Of a DNA stretch of 55,736 nt, positions 53,248 through 55,736 are shown piece by piece (the stretch's first letter is position 1; each line of letters opens with the position of its first letter). The stretch is from Mycolicibacterium hodleri (lineage in GTDB: Bacteria; Actinomycetota; Actinomycetes; Mycobacteriales; Mycobacteriaceae). Location of the stretch: the NCBI RefSeq assembly GCF_006439015.1, contig NZ_RCZG01000023.1, forward strand, positions 1 to 55,736, given 5' to 3'. The translations under genes and the position numbers were made by a program. The notes beneath the pieces are model-generated. The model ran no database searches and was not told the origin of the DNA. It worked only from the letters and a program-made list of their open reading frames with translations.

Positions 53248-53822
53248 TCCCTCTGACCGCCGCCCGGCTGCCAGAGCACGTCACCGTTCGGGTTGGCCAC
53301 TCGGCACAGGATGAACAGCAGGTCGGACAGCCGGTTCAGATACTTCGCCGGCAGCACGGTGGTCGACTCGCCGTGGTGTTCAACCGCTCGCCATGCCGAA
53401 CGTTCCGCCCGTCGCGCCACGGTGCGCGCCACGTGCAGCAGCGCCGACAATGCGGTGCCGCCCGGCAGGATGAACGAATTCAGCGCAGGCAGAGGCTCGT
53501 TGAACTCGTCGCACCACCCCTCGAGTCGGTCGATGTAGTCCTGGGTGATCCGCAGCGGCGGGTATTCAGGGTTCTCGACCACGGGGGTGGACAGGTCGGC
53601 ACCGGCATCGAAGAGATCGTTCTGGATCTGCCGCAGGACGCCGATGAGTCGTTCGTCGGGGGCGCCCATGGAGACCGCAACGCCAAGCGCGGCGTTCGTC
53701 TCATCGCAGTCGGCGTACGCCTCGAGCCGGGGATCGTTCTTGGACACTCTGCTGAAGTCGCTGAGGCCGGTCGATCCGTCGTCGCCGGTTCGGGTGTAGA
53801 TGCGGGTCAGATGGACTGCCAT
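53244..53822 (-). CDS. Cob(I)alamin adenosyltransferase, PduO type
   Basis: The 192-residue protein has the PduO-type signatures: IYTRTGDDGSTGLSDFSRV near the start, YADCDETNAALGVA, IQNDLFDAGADLS, FILPGGTALSALLHVART and RRAERS. It transfers the adenosyl group of ATP to cob(I)alamin, making coenzyme B12. ATG 53822 gives the standard N-terminus; the open frame extends far upstream across murA without family resemblance. It is divergent from murA with a 69-base gap, as in M. tuberculosis (Rv1314c). Confidence 0.95.
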   Translation of the reverse strand: MAVHLTRIYTRTGDDGSTGLSDFSRVSKNDPRLEAYADCDETNAALGVAVSMGAPDERLIGVLRQIQNDLFDAGADLSTPVVENPEYPPLRITQDYIDRLEGWCDEFNEPLPALNSFILPGGTALSALLHVARTVARRAERSAWRAVEHHGESTTVLPAKYLNRLSDLLFILCRVANPNGDVLWQPGGGQRD

Positions 53823-53891
53823 GAACAAACCGTACCTGGGCCCACCGGCAGAAACAGACTTCAGCCGAGTCCGCTGTTTACACTGAGCCGC

Positions 53892-55145
53892 GTGACCGAG
53901 CGATTCGTGGTGACCGGTGGTACCCGGTTGTCGGGCGAAGTTGCCGTCGGCGGAGCAAAGAACAGCGTGCTGAAACTCATGGCGGCGTCGCTCCTGGCAG
54001 AGGGCACCAGCACCATCACGAACTGTCCCGACATTCTCGACGTGCCGCTGATGGCGGAGGTGCTCCGAGGTCTCGGAGCCACGGTCGAACTCGACGGCGA
54101 CATCGTTCGGATCACGTCGCCCGATGAGCTTAAGTACGACGCGGACTTCGCGGCAGTGCGGCAGTTCCGCGCCTCGGTGTGCGTCCTTGGTCCGCTGGTG
54201 GGTCGGTGCAAGAAAGCCAAGGTGGCGCTCCCAGGGGGTGACGCAATCGGCTCGCGACCGCTTGACATGCATCAGGCGGGTCTGCGGCAGCTCGGCGCGC
54301 GCTGCAACATTGAGCACGGCTGCGTGGTCGCCGAGGCGGACCACCTGCGGGGTGCGGAGATCCAGCTGGAGTTCCCCTCGGTCGGCGCCACCGAAAACAT
54401 TCTGATGGCCGCCGTTTTGGCTGAGGGCGTGACCACGATTCACAACGCCGCGCGGGAGCCCGACGTCGTGGACCTGTGCACGATGCTCAACCAGATGGGT
54501 GCTCTGATCTCGGGGGCTGGTTCGTCGACGATGACCATCACGGGGGTCGGCCGGCTGCATCCCACCGAACATCGCGTGATCGGTGATCGCATCGTCGCTG
54601 CCACGTGGGGTATCGCCGCGGCGATGACGAGGGGGGATATCTCGATCACGGGAGTCGACCCGCAGCATCTGCAGTTGGTGCTCCACAAGCTGCATGACGC
54701 TGGAGCCACCGTGACCCAGCACGACAATGGGTTCCGCATCGTCCAGTACGAGCGGCCGAAGGCCGTGAACATGGCCACGCTGCCGTTCCCCGGGTTCCCG
54801 ACGGATCTGCAGCCGATGGCGATTGGACTGGCCTGCATCGCCGACGGCACGTCAATGATCACCGAGAACGTCTTCGAGGCTCGTTTTCGCTTCGTGGAAG
54901 AGATGATCCGACTCGGTGCCGACGCGCGGACGGACGGTCACCATGCCGTCGTGCGTGGCATCCCCCAGCTGTCGAGCGCGCCGGTGTGGGCGTCTGACAT
55001 CCGCGCGGGCGCCGGGCTGGTGCTTGCCGGCTTGGTCGCGGACGGCGACACCGAGGTGCACGACGTCTTCCACATCGATCGGGGCTACCCGCTGTTCGTG
55101 GAGAACCTCGTCAGTCTCGGCGCCGAAATCGAGCGCGTGACATAG
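53892..55145 (+). CDS. murA: UDP-N-acetylglucosamine 1-carboxyvinyltransferase
   Basis: The 417-residue enzyme adds enolpyruvate from PEP to UDP-GlcNAc, the first committed peptidoglycan step. GTG 53892 gives VTERFVVTGGTRLSGEVAVG. The active-site loop reads VALPGGDAIGSRPLDMH: residue 117 is Asp where most bacteria have the Cys attacked by fosfomycin, so the enzyme should be fosfomycin-insensitive, as in other mycobacteria. It lies directly upstream of the rRNA operon. Confidence 0.97.
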   Translation: MTERFVVTGGTRLSGEVAVGGAKNSVLKLMAASLLAEGTSTITNCPDILDVPLMAEVLRGLGATVELDGDIVRITSPDELKYDADFAAVRQFRASVCVLGPLVGRCKKAKVALPGGDAIGSRPLDMHQAGLRQLGARCNIEHGCVVAEADHLRGAEIQLEFPSVGATENILMAAVLAEGVTTIHNAAREPDVVDLCTMLNQMGALISGAGSSTMTITGVGRLHPTEHRVIGDRIVAATWGIAAAMTRGDISITGVDPQHLQLVLHKLHDAGATVTQHDNGFRIVQYERPKAVNMATLPFPGFPTDLQPMAIGLACIADGTSMITENVFEARFRFVEEMIRLGADARTDGHHAVVRGIPQLSSAPVWASDIRAGAGLVLAGLVADGDTEVHDVFHIDRGYPLFVENLVSLGAEIERVT

Positions 55146-55179
55146 CTTTTCGGCCAGAACCACCCCTTGGCGTGCGGTT

Positions 55180-55208
55180 TTGGGATATGAGCGATCCCGG
55201 GGTAGTCT
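55180..55208 (+). promoter_or_regulatory. Upstream rrn promoter
   Basis: TTGGGA (55180-55185), 17-base spacer, TAGTCT (55203-55208), located in the murA-rrs gap where mycobacterial rRNA operons carry multiple promoters. Confidence 0.55.
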
Positions 55209-55254
55209 CTATTCAGTGCCTACGGCCCCGGTCGCAAGACCGGAAGGACGAGGA

Positions 55255-55283
55255 TTGACGTCACCTCCGATGTGAAGTACATT
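55255..55283 (+). promoter_or_regulatory. Main rrn promoter (PCL1-like)
   Basis: TTGACG (55255-55260), 17-base spacer, TACATT (55278-55283). The strong -35 and position match the PCL1 promoter of mycobacterial rrnA operons. Confidence 0.75.
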
Positions 55284-55289
55284 GGCAGG

Positions 55290-55496
55290 GTTGCCTGAAA
55301 TCCGGGTGTGTTGTTTGAGAACTCAATAGTGTGTTTGGTGGTTTTTGTTTGTTGTTGTTGGCCATCCTCGTGGGGGACTCCTCGTCTTCCTTTGGTGGGG
55401 GTGGTCTTGTTTTTTTGATGCCAGTTTTTGGTGTCTTTTTGTTAGGTCAGGCTTGTTCTGATTCGGATTCTGCTTGCGGTCTTGGATCGTGGGTTG
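55290..55496 (+). promoter_or_regulatory. rRNA leader with antitermination-type element
   Basis: About 200 bases of leader. GTTGTTTGAGAACTCAATAG (55311-55330) is the conserved element seen in mycobacterial rrn leaders and linked to Nus-factor antitermination. A T/G-rich tract follows, and the rest would pair with sequence after the 16S gene for RNase III processing. Confidence 0.65.
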
Positions 55497-55736
55497 TTTT
55501 TGTTTGGAGAGTTTGATTCTGGCTCAGGACGAACGCTGGCGGCGTGCTTAACACATGCAAGTCGAACGGTAAGGCCCTTCGGGGTACACGAGTGGCGAAC
55601 GGGTGAGTAACACGTGGGTGATCTGCCCTGCACTTTGGGATAAGCCTGGGAAACTGGGTCTAATACCGAATATGACCATGGGATGCATGTCTCGTGGTGG
55701 AAAGCTTTTGCGGTGTGGGATGGGCCCGCGGCCTAT
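55497..55736 (+). rRNA. rrs: 16S ribosomal RNA, 5' part
   Basis: It starts with the mycobacterial 5' end TTTTTGTTTGGAGAGTTTGA, then GGCTCAGGACGAACGCTGGC and AACACATGCAAGTCGAACGG, and runs off the window. The short variable loop after AACGGTAAGGCCC and the sequence around GAATATGACC fit a rapidly growing mycobacterium. Confidence 0.98.

Noticed and set aside
53013..55145. 710-codon frame that includes murA, and the 492-codon minus frame that includes the adenosyltransferase
   Set aside because: Upstream extensions run antisense through neighbouring genes; real starts are GTG 53892 and ATG 53822 from family N-termini.

Overview
The window is high-GC actinobacterial DNA and almost certainly comes from a rapidly growing Mycobacterium (Mycolicibacterium). 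The right half (about 28.4-55.7 kb) carries a conserved mycobacterial block in the order argS-lysA-hom-thrC-thrB-rho-(tetR/fadD)-rpmE-prfA-prmC-sua5-wecA-atpI-atpBEFHAGDC-DUF2550-cobalamin adenosyltransferase-murA-16S rRNA. Genus-specific marks support this: a fused b-delta ATP synthase subunit (AtpH), an acidic loop in AtpG, a basic tail on AtpA, Asp117 in place of the catalytic Cys in MurA, and a mycobacterial rrn leader.

The left end (1-12.4 kb) is a lipopeptide-type secondary metabolite locus. A non-ribosomal peptide synthetase runs off the left edge and is preceded by an MbtH-like protein, a TcmP/LCMT-type methyltransferase and an MmpL transporter, all on the minus strand. A fatty acyl-AMP ligase is divergent from them. 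The parts fit a product in which a fatty acid is activated, joined to a peptide, methylated and exported. From 12.4 to 15.4 kb lies a decayed strip with an IS3-family remnant, a small secreted protein, a deazaflavin-dependent nitroreductase-like gene and three small phage-like genes, one of them frameshifted.

From 15.4 to 28.4 kb is the main discovery: a 13-kb phage-satellite-like integrative element in the 3' end of tRNA-Arg(CCG), bounded by a 23-bp direct repeat. It encodes a tyrosine integrase split over two overlapping frames, an excisionase-like HTH protein, a PrimPol/SF3-helicase replication protein, a zinc-knuckle phage protein, an HK97-type major capsid protein and a small basic protein. 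I see no portal, large terminase, protease or tail gene, so it would depend on a helper phage for these. Three near-identical 20-bp sites near its ends look like integrase arm-type sites. Two cargo cassettes sit between the capsid region and attR: a coiled-coil protein overlapping a DUF4041/T5orf172 (GIY-YIG-like) protein, and an AT-richer DUF262 (GmrSD/ParB-like) gene overlapping a HEPN RNase gene. Both look like anti-phage modules; I cannot match the DUF262-HEPN pair to a characterised system.

The conserved block joins translation (argS, rpmE, prfA, prmC, sua5), aspartate-family amino acid synthesis (lysA, hom, thrC, thrB), transcription termination (rho), cell-envelope precursor synthesis (wecA, murA), the complete F1Fo ATP synthase and the start of an rRNA operon. 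Two unrelated 34-bp tandem duplications sit immediately upstream of housekeeping genes (argS and sua5).
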